In this document: one piece after another, positions 8,922 through 17,794 of the stretch
Layout: every line of letters begins with the position of its first letter
Position numbering within the stretch: position 1 is the stretch's first letter
NCBI GenBank assembly: GCA_963745975.1
Contig: CAVUZJ010000002.1
Coordinates: forward strand, 186,001-250,000
DNA from: JAKAWQ01 sp963745975
Lineage (GTDB): Bacteria; Pseudomonadota; Alphaproteobacteria; Acetobacterales; Acetobacteraceae
Direction of reading: 5' to 3'
Length of the DNA: 64,000 bases
The notes under the pieces: model-generated
Told to the model about the DNA's origin: nothing
Seen by the model: only the letters and a program-made list of their open reading frames with translations
Databases searched by the model: none
Made by a program: the position numbers and the translations under genes

Positions 8922-9293
8922 CTACTTGCGATTCTCTCGGTCTTCCTTCTGCTGGGCGCGGATCGGCACCTGGACGAAGGCGGCCGCGCGATAGACGCTC
9001 TGGTCCTCGGCGTCCCAGCAGTGATAGCCGCGGCAGTCGGTCGGCCGGGCGGCATAGACGGTGCACCGGCGCTTCGCGTCGAGGAACTGGCAGGTCTCGA
9101 ACTCGGACTTGATGTGCTTCTTGCCCCGCCGGGTGCGTTCGACGATGTGCTGCTCCTCGAATTGGCGCTTGGTGAGCCCGAGGAATTTCGCGAGCCGGCG
9201 GATGTCGTACTCGCTCACTTCGACATAGCCCGCGATCTTGCAGCAGAAGGCAGGGCAGCGGAGGCAGTCGAGGGGTTTCGAGTCGTCGCTCAT
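8922..9293 (-). CDS. YkgJ-family cysteine-cluster protein
   Basis: This 123-residue protein has the conserved cysteine set of the YkgJ/UPF0153 family. CLRCPAFCC is near the N-terminus, then CQFLDAKRRC, and RPTDCRGYHCW. These residues probably bind zinc or an Fe-S cluster. The function of the family is not firmly known. I placed the start at the ATG at 9293 because the family pattern starts there. The gene shares a strand and a 13-base gap with the TPP enzyme downstream, so the two are probably co-transcribed, though the partnership may be incidental. Confidence 0.8.
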   Translation of the reverse strand: MSDDSKPLDCLRCPAFCCKIAGYVEVSEYDIRRLAKFLGLTKRQFEEQHIVERTRRGKKHIKSEFETCQFLDAKRRCTVYAARPTDCRGYHCWDAEDQSVYRAAAFVQVPIRAQQKEDRENRK

Positions 9294-9342
9294 GGGCGCG
9301 AGCTTAGGAGATATCTTGCCCCGGCGGAAACGCCGACGACGC

Positions 9343-10569
9343 TCAGGTGCGGCCGGCCCGAAGGGCGCGGCCGTCGCGGCCGACGTCGGGGAGGAAGACC
9401 GCGAGCAGCCCGATCGCGGGGAGGAAGGCGCAGAGGCGATAGATGAACTCGATGCTGGTCCAGTCGGCGACCGCGCCGAGGATGGCAGCACCCAGGCCGG
9501 CGATGCCGAAGGCGAGGCCGAAGAAAAGGCCGGAGATGGCGCCGATGCGGCCGGGCATCAGCTCGGTTCCATAGACCAGGATGGCGGAGAAGGCGGAGGA
9601 GAGGATGAGGCCGATCAGGATGCTGAGCGCGATGGTGAGGCCGAGGCCGACATAGGGAAGCAGGAGGGTGAAGGGCAGAACGCCGAGAATCGAAGTCCAG
9701 ATCACGTATTTCCTCCCCACCCGGTCGCCGAGCGGACCGCCGACGAGAGTGCCGAGCGCGACCGCGGCGAGGAAGGCGAAGAGGCAGACCTGCGCCGAGG
9801 CGGTGGCGAGATGGAAGTGCTCCATCAGATAGAAGATGTAGAAGTTCGTGATGCTGGCGAGGTAGAAGAATTTCGAGAAGATCAGCGCGATCAAGACGGC
9901 GAGCGCGCGCCGGACCGCAGGCAGCGGTAGCGTCAACTCGGCCTGGAGGATGCGGGTTCCGCGCGGGCGCGCTTCGCCGCTCGCCTGATACCAGCGGCCG
10001 AGGCCGCTCAGGAGCACGATGCCAAGGAGGGCCAGCAAGGCGATCCAGGCGAGGCTGCCCCGGCCGCGCGGGAGGATGAAGAAGGCGACGACGAGCGGGG
10101 CGATCGACTGGCCGAGATTGCCGCCGACCTGGAAGACCGATTGGGCGAGGCCGAACCGCCCGCCCGAGGCGATGCGGGCAAGGCGCGAGGATTCGGGATG
10201 GAAGATCGAGGAGCCGATGCCCATCAGCGCCGCACCGAGGAGGAGGAGCGGATAGTGGGCGGCATTGGCGAGGACGAGGATCCCCGCCATGGTGAAGGTC
10301 ATGCCGACCGGCAGCGAGTAGGGCTGGGGCCGGCGGTCGGTGAAGCGGCCGACGAACGGCTGGAGGAGCGAGCCCGTCACCTGGAAGGCGAGCGTCAGCA
10401 CGCCGAGCTGGACGAAGTTGAGCCCGAGCCCGCTCCGGAACAGCGGATAGAGCGCGGGAAGCAGCGTCTGCATCGTGTCGTTGAGGAAGTGGCAGACGCT
10501 GATCGCGGCGAGAATGGCGAACGCTGTGTGCCCCGTCCCGCGACGGGCCCTGGCGATCGTCTGCCCCAC
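9343..10569 (-). CDS. MFS transporter, fosmidomycin-resistance (Fsr)-like
   Basis: This 408-residue inner-membrane protein has about 12 hydrophobic segments and the Fsr-type N-terminal pattern CHFLNDTMQTLLPALYPLF. The MFS loop motif between helices 2 and 3 reads GRFTDRRPQP, and its counterpart in the second half is GGPLGDRVGRKYV. Fsr proteins act as proton-driven drug efflux pumps. A conserved IGSSIFHPESSRLAR stretch, found in Fsr homologues, is present. The gene stands alone, with a 124-base gap to the DUF1501 gene. The substrate is unknown. Confidence 0.85.
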   Translation of the reverse strand: MGQTIARARRGTGHTAFAILAAISVCHFLNDTMQTLLPALYPLFRSGLGLNFVQLGVLTLAFQVTGSLLQPFVGRFTDRRPQPYSLPVGMTFTMAGILVLANAAHYPLLLLGAALMGIGSSIFHPESSRLARIASGGRFGLAQSVFQVGGNLGQSIAPLVVAFFILPRGRGSLAWIALLALLGIVLLSGLGRWYQASGEARPRGTRILQAELTLPLPAVRRALAVLIALIFSKFFYLASITNFYIFYLMEHFHLATASAQVCLFAFLAAVALGTLVGGPLGDRVGRKYVIWTSILGVLPFTLLLPYVGLGLTIALSILIGLILSSAFSAILVYGTELMPGRIGAISGLFFGLAFGIAGLGAAILGAVADWTSIEFIYRLCAFLPAIGLLAVFLPDVGRDGRALRAGRT

Positions 10570-10693
10570 GCCGAAATGCTCCTATGCCGGTCCGCGCGAA
10601 TATCGCAGGCGCAACATTAGGCGAGACGCGGTGCTTCGGCACCGCGCGAGGCGCGCATCAGCCATGCCGCCCGACTTCATTAAGGACTTGGGC

Positions 10694-11908
10694 TCAGGCG
10701 CGAAGCAGGCCCGTCATCGGCGCGGCTTCTGCGCTTTCGGGGAAGATGCGCGCAAGCGAAGAAGCGGAGAGGCCGAATTGCGCGGCGAGCACGCCCTTCG
10801 CAGCCGCGCGGATGTCCGCCGTCGGCGCGAGGTCGCGGTTTTGGAAGAGCTGTCCCGGACCGAGGCCGGGCCAGGTCGCGCGCACGCGCCCGCCGGCGAC
10901 GGCGCCGCCGAGGAGGAAGGCGACCGTGGCGGTGCCGTGGTCGGTGCCACGCGTGCCGTTCACGCGCGCGGTGCGGCCGAACTCGGTGATGACGAGCACG
11001 ACCGTGTCGCGCCAGGCCGGGCCGAGCGCGGTTTTCAGCGCGACGAGGCCGGCATCGAGCGCAGCCAGCGGCGGGCGAAGGAGAGAAACCTGGTTGCCAT
11101 GGGTGTCCCAGCCCTCGAGCTGGAAGGCGGCGATGCGGGGTCCGGCCGGTGCCGCGAGGAGCTTGCCCGCTTGCATGGCGAGTGCTGCGAATCCGTAGCC
11201 GGCGCGCGGGGCGCGTTGCGGCTCGCCGTCCATGGCGAAGGTTTGCGCGTCGAAATGCTGCTCGGCGAGGCCCTCGGCGATGGCGGGGCCGAGGAGGGGA
11301 TCGGGGGCGTTGAGTGCTGCGATCCGGCGGTAGAGATCGGGCGAGGGGGCGGCGAAGCCTGCGGGCGCGTAGGAGCCGACCATCGCCTTGCCGCGCAGGA
11401 GGAGCGGCATGCCGACGCCGACGGCGAGGCCGGTTCCGGCGGCGGCGTGGCCGCCCGAGGGCAGCTCTAGGAGGACGCGGTTGAGCCAGCCCGAGGTGAT
11501 CGCGGTTTCCGTCTCCGTGGCACCAGTCTGGATAAGGTCCTGGGCCTCGAAATGGCTGCGGGTGCGATAGGGGCCGGCGATCGCGTGGACGGGGAGGAGC
11601 TCGCCATCCCGGTAGAGCGTGTGCAGGCCGGAAAGTGCCGGATGAAGAGCGAAGAATCCGCCGAGATCGAGAAGCGAATCCTTGCCCTGGCCCGGCTCGA
11701 GCGGGACGAGGCCGGCGCGGAGGGCGCGCAGGTTCGGATCGCCGTAGGGCACGACGGCGGCCATTCCGTCGAGCGCGCCGCGCAGCAGGACGACGACGAA
11801 GCGCCGTTCGGTCGCGGCGTCGGCGAGGGCGAGCGTGACTGGGCCGGCGGCGAGGACGGCGGGGAGGCCGAGCAGCGTGCGCCGGCGGGTCAGTTTCATG
11901 GGGCTCAT
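10694..11908 (-). CDS. DUF1501 domain protein, Tat-exported
   Basis: This 404-residue protein begins with a twin-arginine-like signal (LTRRRTLLGLPAVLAAG), so export through the Tat pathway is likely. The DUF1501 features RRFVVVLLRGALDGM and, near the C-terminus, ITEFGRTARVNGTRGTDHGT are visible. This family is related to sulfatase/alkaline phosphatase folds and has no settled function. It overlaps the DUF1800 gene by four bases, and the two families nearly always occur as pairs, so they probably form one exported system. Confidence 0.88.
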   Translation of the reverse strand: MSPMKLTRRRTLLGLPAVLAAGPVTLALADAATERRFVVVLLRGALDGMAAVVPYGDPNLRALRAGLVPLEPGQGKDSLLDLGGFFALHPALSGLHTLYRDGELLPVHAIAGPYRTRSHFEAQDLIQTGATETETAITSGWLNRVLLELPSGGHAAAGTGLAVGVGMPLLLRGKAMVGSYAPAGFAAPSPDLYRRIAALNAPDPLLGPAIAEGLAEQHFDAQTFAMDGEPQRAPRAGYGFAALAMQAGKLLAAPAGPRIAAFQLEGWDTHGNQVSLLRPPLAALDAGLVALKTALGPAWRDTVVLVITEFGRTARVNGTRGTDHGTATVAFLLGGAVAGGRVRATWPGLGPGQLFQNRDLAPTADIRAAAKGVLAAQFGLSASSLARIFPESAEAAPMTGLLRA

Positions 11909-13236
11909 CTCCGCTGGAACTCGGGAGCGGCGAAAAGGAGGCTCGTCCCTTCGGCGCGCGAGCCGGCGCGGCGGATCGCGGTCGCAGTTGGCGGGCGGAG
12001 CATCGGGCCGAGCGCGGCGTCGGCGAGCTCCAGCGGGTCGGCCTCGGGGAGGCGCGCGGCTCGGCTGTAGCCGAAGCCGATGCGGCCGAGCACCGCGTCC
12101 GAGCCGGCCCAGTCGGCGGCAAGGTCGGACCAGCCGTTGGGCAGCGGCGCCGCCCAGAGCGGCTGGCCGAGCTTGCGGAGGACGGCGAAGTAAGGGGGCG
12201 CGCCGCGGGAAGCGGGCGGCGTGGCGCGCAGGACGGACACCAAGTACTCAAGCGGCGTCTTCAGCTTGGCAAGAGGCTGCCAGGCTTCTGGCAGGTCGAT
12301 CAGGGCAAGCGAGGTGGCGTGCAGGTCCCCGCCGGTCTCGGTGAGGACCGCTTCGATCCGGCGGACGGCGCCCGGCGGGGGATCGTCGGCCACGAAGTGG
12401 CGGACGAGCTTTTCGGCGAGCGCGGTCCAGGTGGTCTTGTAGGTGGAGAGGAAGCGGAGTGCAGCGAGCCCGCCCTCCTCGCCGGGCGGGAACTCTTGTC
12501 CCATGACGGTCTGGGGCCCGGGCTCGTGGGCGAGCGGACGAAAGAGAAAACCATCGGGCTGGCTCGCGGGCGAGACCGACCAGCCGGTAAGGAGCTTGGC
12601 CATGCTCGTGACGTCCGCCTGGGTATAGCGGGCGGCGAGGCTCACCGTGTGCAGCTCCATGCATTCGCGGCCGAGATTCTCGTTGAGGCCGCGGCCGGTG
12701 CGCCGGCCGACGGGGCTTTGCGGCCCGACCGAATAGGCGTTGCTGAGATAGAGCAGCATCGCGGGGTGGCGCTCGGCGGCGAGCACCATGTCCGTGAAGC
12801 GGCCGGTGACGTGCGAGCGGATCGCTTCGCGGATGAAGGGGCCGACGAGGCCGAGCGTGCCGCCCTGGCGGATGCTGACGGTGAAATGGTTGGTCCAGAA
12901 CCAGACGAGCCGCTCGCGGAAGGGGGCCGGGGTGACGACCGCCCAGTCGAGCGCGGCGCGGGCGTCGGCGGTGAAGAAGGCGAGCGAGCGCGAGCGGAAA
13001 TGGCCTTTGAGGGGCTCGCCGGCGGCGAGCACAGCCCGCCGTGCGATCGCATCCGCACGCAGTGCGCCGAGGGCGGCGGCGCCGGTCGGCAGGGCGCGGA
13101 ACGGCGCGGTGTTGAGCGCCGGATCGGGGCCGTCGAGCTGAGCGGCGAGCCACGCGCGCGGGTCCGCGGGCGGAAGCGCGGCGGGGCCGGCGCCGAGGCC
13201 GAAGCGGGTGAGGGCGTGGATGGCCGCGCTCTGCAT
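11905..13236 (-). CDS. DUF1800 domain protein
   Basis: This 443-residue protein is the usual partner of DUF1501. Visible family blocks include ALTRFGLGAGP at the start, LVWFWTNHFTVS in the middle, and NENLGRECMELHTVS, then LTGWSVSPASQ. Its function is unknown. It precedes the DUF1501 gene and overlaps it by four bases. No strong signal peptide is visible. A 150-base divergent gap to the lipoprotein gene probably holds the promoter, but I did not recognise one. Confidence 0.88.
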   Translation of the reverse strand: MQSAAIHALTRFGLGAGPAALPPADPRAWLAAQLDGPDPALNTAPFRALPTGAAALGALRADAIARRAVLAAGEPLKGHFRSRSLAFFTADARAALDWAVVTPAPFRERLVWFWTNHFTVSIRQGGTLGLVGPFIREAIRSHVTGRFTDMVLAAERHPAMLLYLSNAYSVGPQSPVGRRTGRGLNENLGRECMELHTVSLAARYTQADVTSMAKLLTGWSVSPASQPDGFLFRPLAHEPGPQTVMGQEFPPGEEGGLAALRFLSTYKTTWTALAEKLVRHFVADDPPPGAVRRIEAVLTETGGDLHATSLALIDLPEAWQPLAKLKTPLEYLVSVLRATPPASRGAPPYFAVLRKLGQPLWAAPLPNGWSDLAADWAGSDAVLGRIGFGYSRAARLPEADPLELADAALGPMLRPPTATAIRRAGSRAEGTSLLFAAPEFQRR

Positions 13237-13386
13237 GGGCGGATGCTAGCGCCGATCGCGTGGCGCCGAATGTTTCAAAGGGATACGTGAAGAGATCGCA
13301 GGCCGCGCGGCCGGCGCCGAGCTGGCCGCAGCGATTGGCGGGGCTCGTACCCCTGTCAACCGGGCCCGGAGTCCCATCTGGTCCTC

Positions 13387-13872
13387 ATGGCCCGATCGCT
13401 GCCCCCAATAGTTCTGCTGCTTGCCCTTTCCGCCTGCGCGCCCACGGGCCCGGACCCCGGCTACGCGGAAGCAACCGGGCCCTTCACGCATTTCGCGACC
13501 CAACCCTCGCCCGTGCCGCCTCCCGCCTGCCCGAAACCCGGCCTCTCTCTTCCCTGCGCCAACAGGGCGTCGAACGCCGCTTCTCCCGCGCTCTTCAATG
13601 CGCCGACGCAGGGGATCTACCAGCCGCCCGTGATACCGGTTGCCAGCGCGCCCGCCGCGCCCGCTCAGCCGAGCCTTCCGTCCCTCGGTTCGGCCGTATT
13701 CGGGCCGCAGGGCGTGCTCGGGACCGTCGTCAATCATGCCGGGAACGACGCTGTCGTTGCGCCCATCGGCAGCGGGGCGTCGGGGCTGATGGTGCCGAAC
13801 GGCAACGGCACGGCGACCGTCTTCGTGCCGGGCGGCGTGCCCACGGTGGTCGCGACACCCCCGGTCCCTTAA
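13387..13872 (+). CDS. small proline/alanine-rich lipoprotein, unknown function
   Basis: This 161-residue protein starts with a lipoprotein signal: MARSLPPIVLLLALSAC, where Cys17 would be lipidated and the -3 to -1 residues (LSA) fit signal peptidase II. The rest is rich in Pro, Ala and Gly, with low-complexity linkers and a hydrophobic C-terminal region (GNGTATVFVPGGVPTVVATP). I recognise no family. The gene is divergent from DUF1800 and 58 bases upstream of a Rieske ferredoxin gene. It is probably an envelope protein. Confidence 0.7.
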   Translation: MARSLPPIVLLLALSACAPTGPDPGYAEATGPFTHFATQPSPVPPPACPKPGLSLPCANRASNAASPALFNAPTQGIYQPPVIPVASAPAAPAQPSLPSLGSAVFGPQGVLGTVVNHAGNDAVVAPIGSGASGLMVPNGNGTATVFVPGGVPTVVATPPVP

Positions 13873-13930
13873 ACCTCGCGCGTGCCTCCGGCTATGATGG
13901 GCACGTCACGCGGCAGCACGGAAAACCGGA

Positions 13931-14251
13931 ATGAGCGGCTCGACGGAATGGGTTCGCATCGCCTCGACCTCCGATGTCGCGGAGGGCGAGGCGCTCGCGA
14001 TCGAGGCGATGGGACTGAGCCTCGCGCTCTATCATGTCGAGGGCGAGTGGTTCTGCACCGACAATGTCTGCACCCATGCGCTGGCGATGCTCACCGACGG
14101 CTGGCTGGACGGGCACATCATCGAATGCCCGCTGCACGGCGGGCAGTTCGACATCCGCACAGGCAAGGGCGTGAGCCCGCCGATCGACGAGGATCTCAAG
14201 ACCTATCCCGTGCGCGTCGAAGGCGCGGAGGTGCTGATCGGGCTGCCGTGA
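13931..14251 (+). CDS. Rieske [2Fe-2S] ferredoxin, small
   Basis: This 106-residue protein is a stand-alone Rieske domain. The cluster ligands are in CTHALAML (C-x-H, about residues 43-45) and ECPLHGGQFD (C-x2-H). The Rieske fold is complete with no extra domain. Such proteins pass electrons to Rieske oxygenases or related enzymes. It is convergent with a second Rieske protein eight bases away, which belongs to the amidohydrolase operon. No oxygenase large subunit lies nearby. Confidence 0.9.
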   Translation: MSGSTEWVRIASTSDVAEGEALAIEAMGLSLALYHVEGEWFCTDNVCTHALAMLTDGWLDGHIIECPLHGGQFDIRTGKGVSPPIDEDLKTYPVRVEGAEVLIGLP

Positions 14252-14259
14252 GCCGACGG

Positions 14260-14673
14260 CTAGACTTCGACGACGATGTAGTCCTCCTCGACGCGCACCG
14301 GAACCGTTTCGGCGACGTAGGGACCGGCGACCACCTTGGCACCCGGGGCGGTATCCACCTGATAGGATTTCGCGCGGATGCGCTCGGGGTCGCAGTAGGA
14401 CTGGCCGGTGCGGATATCGAATTCCCAGCCATGCCACGGGCAGCGGAGGATCTCGCCCTTGCGGGTGTAGCTGTACTCGCCGGGGCTGGAGGAGAGCAGC
14501 AGGCCCGTGACGATGCCTTCGCAGAGGCTGCCGCCCTGATGCGGGCAGCGGTTCAGCATGCCGAAATAGTCGCCCCCGAGGTTGAAGACGGCGATCGGCC
14601 GGCCTTTCACGGTGAAGAGCTTGCGGCTTCCGGGCGGCACGTCGCTGGTCGGCGCGACGACGTGGCGGCTCAC
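14260..14673 (-). CDS. Rieske [2Fe-2S] protein coupled to the amidohydrolase genes
   Basis: This 137-residue Rieske protein has ligands in RCPHQGG (C-x-H) and RCPWHGWEFD (C-x2-H), with an unusually long spacer of about 32 residues between them (CEGIVTGLLLSSSPGEYSY and more). The start is a GTG that overlaps the upstream amidohydrolase stop by four bases (GTGA), so the three genes 16840-14260 look translationally coupled. No oxygenase is visible. I read it as an electron carrier or redox partner for chemistry involving the two amidohydrolases, but that is inference. Confidence 0.85.
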   Translation of the reverse strand: MSRHVVAPTSDVPPGSRKLFTVKGRPIAVFNLGGDYFGMLNRCPHQGGSLCEGIVTGLLLSSSPGEYSYTRKGEILRCPWHGWEFDIRTGQSYCDPERIRAKSYQVDTAPGAKVVAGPYVAETVPVRVEEDYIVVEV

Positions 14674-15779
14674 TCGGCCACTCCGTAGACGGCGCGGGCA
14701 TTGCCGAGGAAGAAGGCGTGACGCTCCTCTTCGCTCACGCGGAGCGGCAGCGCGTGCGCGGGATCGTCGAAGTCCCAGTGCGGATAATCGGTTGCGAAGA
14801 GCAGCCGGTCCCAGCCCATCCAGCCGATGGTGTCCAGCAGGTGCTCGCGCGGCTCCGGCTCCTCCATCGGCTGCGTGGTCCACCAAACCCTGCGACGCAT
14901 GTACTCGCTCGGGAGCTCTCTGAGGTGCGGGGTTTCGGCGCGGAGCGTCTTCCAAGCCTTGTCGAGACGCCAGGCAAGGGCGGGCGCCCAGGCGAAGCCC
15001 GCCTCGACCATGATCACGCGGAGGCCGGGGAAACGCTCGAAAACGCCCTCGATGATCATGCTTGAGAGGCCGGCCTGGCAGCTCTGCGCATGGCCCGTCA
15101 TTTCCTCGACGTAATAGCTCGGCCAGCCGGTGCTGGTGATCGGCGCGCCGCCATAGCCGAAGGCGTGCACGGAGACGGGGAGCCCGGCCTCGGCGGCGGC
15201 TTCGTAGATCGGCCAGTAGCGCCGGTTGCCGAGCGGCTCTGCCGTGCGCGAGAGGAGCAGCACCTGGACGAAATCCTGGTGCCCGGCCCAATGCCTGATC
15301 TCCGCGGCCGCCGCCGGCGCGTCTTCGTAGGGAACCACGACGGAGGCCTTGAGCCGTGCGTCCTTGCCGGTCCACTCCGCCCGCTGCCACTCGTTCACGG
15401 CGTGGCACATGGCGGCGCTGAGCTCCGGGTCGGTGAACCCCTCGCCGCTGAAGAGCGGGTTGAGGATGCCGAGCACCACGTTGTTCGTATCGAGATGCTG
15501 CTTCTGCATGAAGGAGAGGCTGCTGCCCTGGCGGCCGCCCTCCGGCGGATAGGCGTCCCGGCGCGAGGCGTTGGGCTGGCCTTTCGGGTAGGCGGGCCCG
15601 GCCGCCATGCCGAGGCGGCGGCGCGCGCCGAAAAGCGCGAGCCGCTCCCGCCAAAGCTCCGCGAGCCACGGATGCAGATCCTTCTCGCCGCGCCGCGGCA
15701 CGGGGTGGATATCGCAATCGGCGATCCCGATGCGGCGGTTCGCCGACGCCGCTTTTTGGCTCTTCAGCTCAACGTTCAT
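14670..15779 (-). CDS. amidohydrolase 2 family metal-dependent hydrolase/decarboxylase (paralogue A)
   Basis: This 369-residue protein belongs to the amidohydrolase_2 superfamily. The metal-binding start motif is DCDIHP (about residues 21-26), later residues VSVHAFGYGG and EAGFAW follow, and the C-terminal block FATDYPHWDFDDP carries the Asp ligand. Members include decarboxylases of aromatic acids and hydrolases of lactones, so the reaction is open. It overlaps both neighbours by four bases: the paralogue upstream and the Rieske protein downstream. It shares with that paralogue the DCDIHP, GWPSYY and TDYPHW patterns. Confidence 0.88.
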   Translation of the reverse strand: MNVELKSQKAASANRRIGIADCDIHPVPRRGEKDLHPWLAELWRERLALFGARRRLGMAAGPAYPKGQPNASRRDAYPPEGGRQGSSLSFMQKQHLDTNNVVLGILNPLFSGEGFTDPELSAAMCHAVNEWQRAEWTGKDARLKASVVVPYEDAPAAAAEIRHWAGHQDFVQVLLLSRTAEPLGNRRYWPIYEAAAEAGLPVSVHAFGYGGAPITSTGWPSYYVEEMTGHAQSCQAGLSSMIIEGVFERFPGLRVIMVEAGFAWAPALAWRLDKAWKTLRAETPHLRELPSEYMRRRVWWTTQPMEEPEPREHLLDTIGWMGWDRLLFATDYPHWDFDDPAHALPLRVSEEERHAFFLGNARAVYGVAE

Positions 15780-16840
15780 CGCACGGGCTCCGTAAGCCGG
15801 GCGTAGGTCGCCCTCGGGTTGTCGCATTTGATCTTGCGCACGAGGTCCGCCGGCAGTCCCGCCGGGATGGCGTCCGTCCCGGAGAACTGCCAGTGCGGAT
15901 AGTCGGTCGAGAAGAGCAGAAGCTCGTCGGACTGCAGATGCTCGAGGATGCGCGCGAGGCCGGCGGCGTCGGGTGGGGCGTCCGTCGGCTGCAGCGAGAG
16001 GCGGACGTTGCTGCGCACGATATCCGCGGGCGAACGGTCGACCCACGGGATCTCCATGCGCAGGCCGCGCCAGTATTTGGTGAGCCGCCAGAGATGCGCC
16101 GGCAGCCAGGTCCAGCCGGATTCCAGCAGCACGACCTTGAGGTCGGGGTAGCGGTTGAACACGCCCTCGCAGATCAGGCTGGTGAGCTGCGACTGGAAGG
16201 CTTGCGCCTGGGCGACGTAGTCCTCGGTGTAGTAACTCGGCCAGCCGACCGCGGTCGGCGGATTGTGGTAGTTGCTGCCGGCATGGATGCCGAGCGGCAG
16301 CTTGTGGCGTTGCGCTGCCGCATAGAGCGGCCAATACATGCGCTTGCCGAGTGGATGGTCCCCGCTCGCCAGAACCAGGATCTGCACGAAGCGCGGGTCC
16401 TCGGCGCAGCGCTCGATCTCCTCGACCGCGAGCTCGACGTTCTGGAGCGGGACGACGATGCTCGCGCGGAGCCGGGGCTCGCGATCGAGGAGCTCGGCGG
16501 CCATCCAGTCGTTGAGGGCGCGGGCGAACGCGGCGGCCATGTCCTCGCTGAACAGGAGCTGCACGCCGTAGAGGCAGTTGCAGATGGCGATTTCGCTGCC
16601 GAACGGATCGAGGCACTCGCGGCGGATCTGTTCGAGGCTCGAAGCCGGCTTGCCCTCTCTCGGGCGCCAGTCGGGCCGCGCCGTGAGCGGCGAGCGCGCC
16701 GGGTAGCTGATCGGGTTCAGCTCGTCGACGCCGCGCATCTGGACGATTTCGCGCCAATGCTCCGGCATGTAGGGAAGCAAGGCGTCGATGCCGGGCACGG
16801 ACGGGTGGATGTCGCAATCGATGCCGCCGGGCGCGCTCAT
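15776..16840 (-). CDS. amidohydrolase 2 family metal-dependent hydrolase/decarboxylase (paralogue B)
   Basis: This 354-residue protein is the first gene of the three-gene operon. Motifs are DCDIHPSVPG near the N-terminus, IHAGSNYHNPP in the middle, LESGWTWLP, and STDYPHWQFSGTD with the C-terminal Asp. It resembles paralogue A across its whole length but differs in the loops, which suggests an old duplication giving two subunits or two sequential enzymes. The stop overlaps the start of paralogue A. Upstream is a 92-base gap to the SDR gene, which is on the same strand. Confidence 0.88.
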   Translation of the reverse strand: MSAPGGIDCDIHPSVPGIDALLPYMPEHWREIVQMRGVDELNPISYPARSPLTARPDWRPREGKPASSLEQIRRECLDPFGSEIAICNCLYGVQLLFSEDMAAAFARALNDWMAAELLDREPRLRASIVVPLQNVELAVEEIERCAEDPRFVQILVLASGDHPLGKRMYWPLYAAAQRHKLPLGIHAGSNYHNPPTAVGWPSYYTEDYVAQAQAFQSQLTSLICEGVFNRYPDLKVVLLESGWTWLPAHLWRLTKYWRGLRMEIPWVDRSPADIVRSNVRLSLQPTDAPPDAAGLARILEHLQSDELLLFSTDYPHWQFSGTDAIPAGLPADLVRKIKCDNPRATYARLTEPVR

Positions 16841-16933
16841 GGGGACTTTCCCGTGCCGGGGTTACAGGCGCTCGTCAACGCGTGGCCCCGGCCGCGGAGA
16901 GCATGGTCTGTCCCCCCCTCCGCGCAAGCCGGC

Positions 16934-17713
16934 TCAGGCGTGGCCGAGATAGTCCAGCCGGCCGCCATCCACCGCGAGCACCTGGCCCGTGACCCAGCTC
17001 GATTCCGGCGCGGCGAAGAAGGCGACCGCATTGGCGATATCCGAAGCCTCGCCGACGCGCCCGGTCATCGCCCGTTCCGCGAGCCGCTTCGAGACCTTCT
17101 CCCATTCCTCCGCCGAGCGCCGTCCTTCGGTCATGTCGGTACGCACGAACCCGGGGGCGACGGCGTTCACGGTGATCCCGGAGGCGCCAAGCTCCATCGC
17201 GAAGCGCCGCGTGAGGATGATGACCTCGGCCTTGGTCGCCGCATAGAACGCATTGCCCGGCAGTGAGGTTCCGATTCCGGCGACCGAGCTGATATTGACG
17301 ATGCGCCCGTAGCGGCGGGCGCGCATCCCAGCCATCACCGCGCGCGTCGCATGGATCACGCCGTCCACGTTGATCTCGCGCATGCGCGCGAACTGTGCCG
17401 CATCGAACGTATCGAGCGTTGCCTGCAAGGCGATGCCCGCGTTGTTGACGAGGATCGTGACCGGGCCGAGCTCCGCCTCGGTCCGCGCGATCATCGCCTC
17501 GACCGCCTTTGGATCGCTCACGTCCCCGCCCACCGCGACCGCGCGCGCGCCGCCGGCGAGAAGCTCCTTGGCAAGCGTCTCCGCCGCTTCGGCGTGCGCG
17601 ACATAGTTTACGCACACGGCGGCGCCGTGTTTGGCGAGAAGCTCTGCGCTCGCGCGGCCGATCCCGCGCGCGCCGCCCGTGACCACTGCCACCTGATCGC
17701 TCCACTCGGCCAT
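16934..17713 (-). CDS. short-chain dehydrogenase/reductase (FabG-like)
   Basis: This 259-residue NAD(P)-dependent oxidoreductase has the cofactor motif TGGARGIGRA (residues 12-21), NNAGI, the catalytic Ser in NISSVAG, and the YxxxK pair in YAATKAEV. Length is standard for classical SDRs. It lies 93 bases upstream of the amidohydrolase operon on the same strand and may feed that pathway. The substrate is not predictable. Confidence 0.85.
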   Translation of the reverse strand: MAEWSDQVAVVTGGARGIGRASAELLAKHGAAVCVNYVAHAEAAETLAKELLAGGARAVAVGGDVSDPKAVEAMIARTEAELGPVTILVNNAGIALQATLDTFDAAQFARMREINVDGVIHATRAVMAGMRARRYGRIVNISSVAGIGTSLPGNAFYAATKAEVIILTRRFAMELGASGITVNAVAPGFVRTDMTEGRRSAEEWEKVSKRLAERAMTGRVGEASDIANAVAFFAAPESSWVTGQVLAVDGGRLDYLGHA

Positions 17714-17794
17714 CCGTCCCGCTCCTTCCTCGTATCGCGCCTATCGTGCGGCCGACGCGGCGCGCCGGTCAAACGAGGGGGATGGGAAGGTCTC

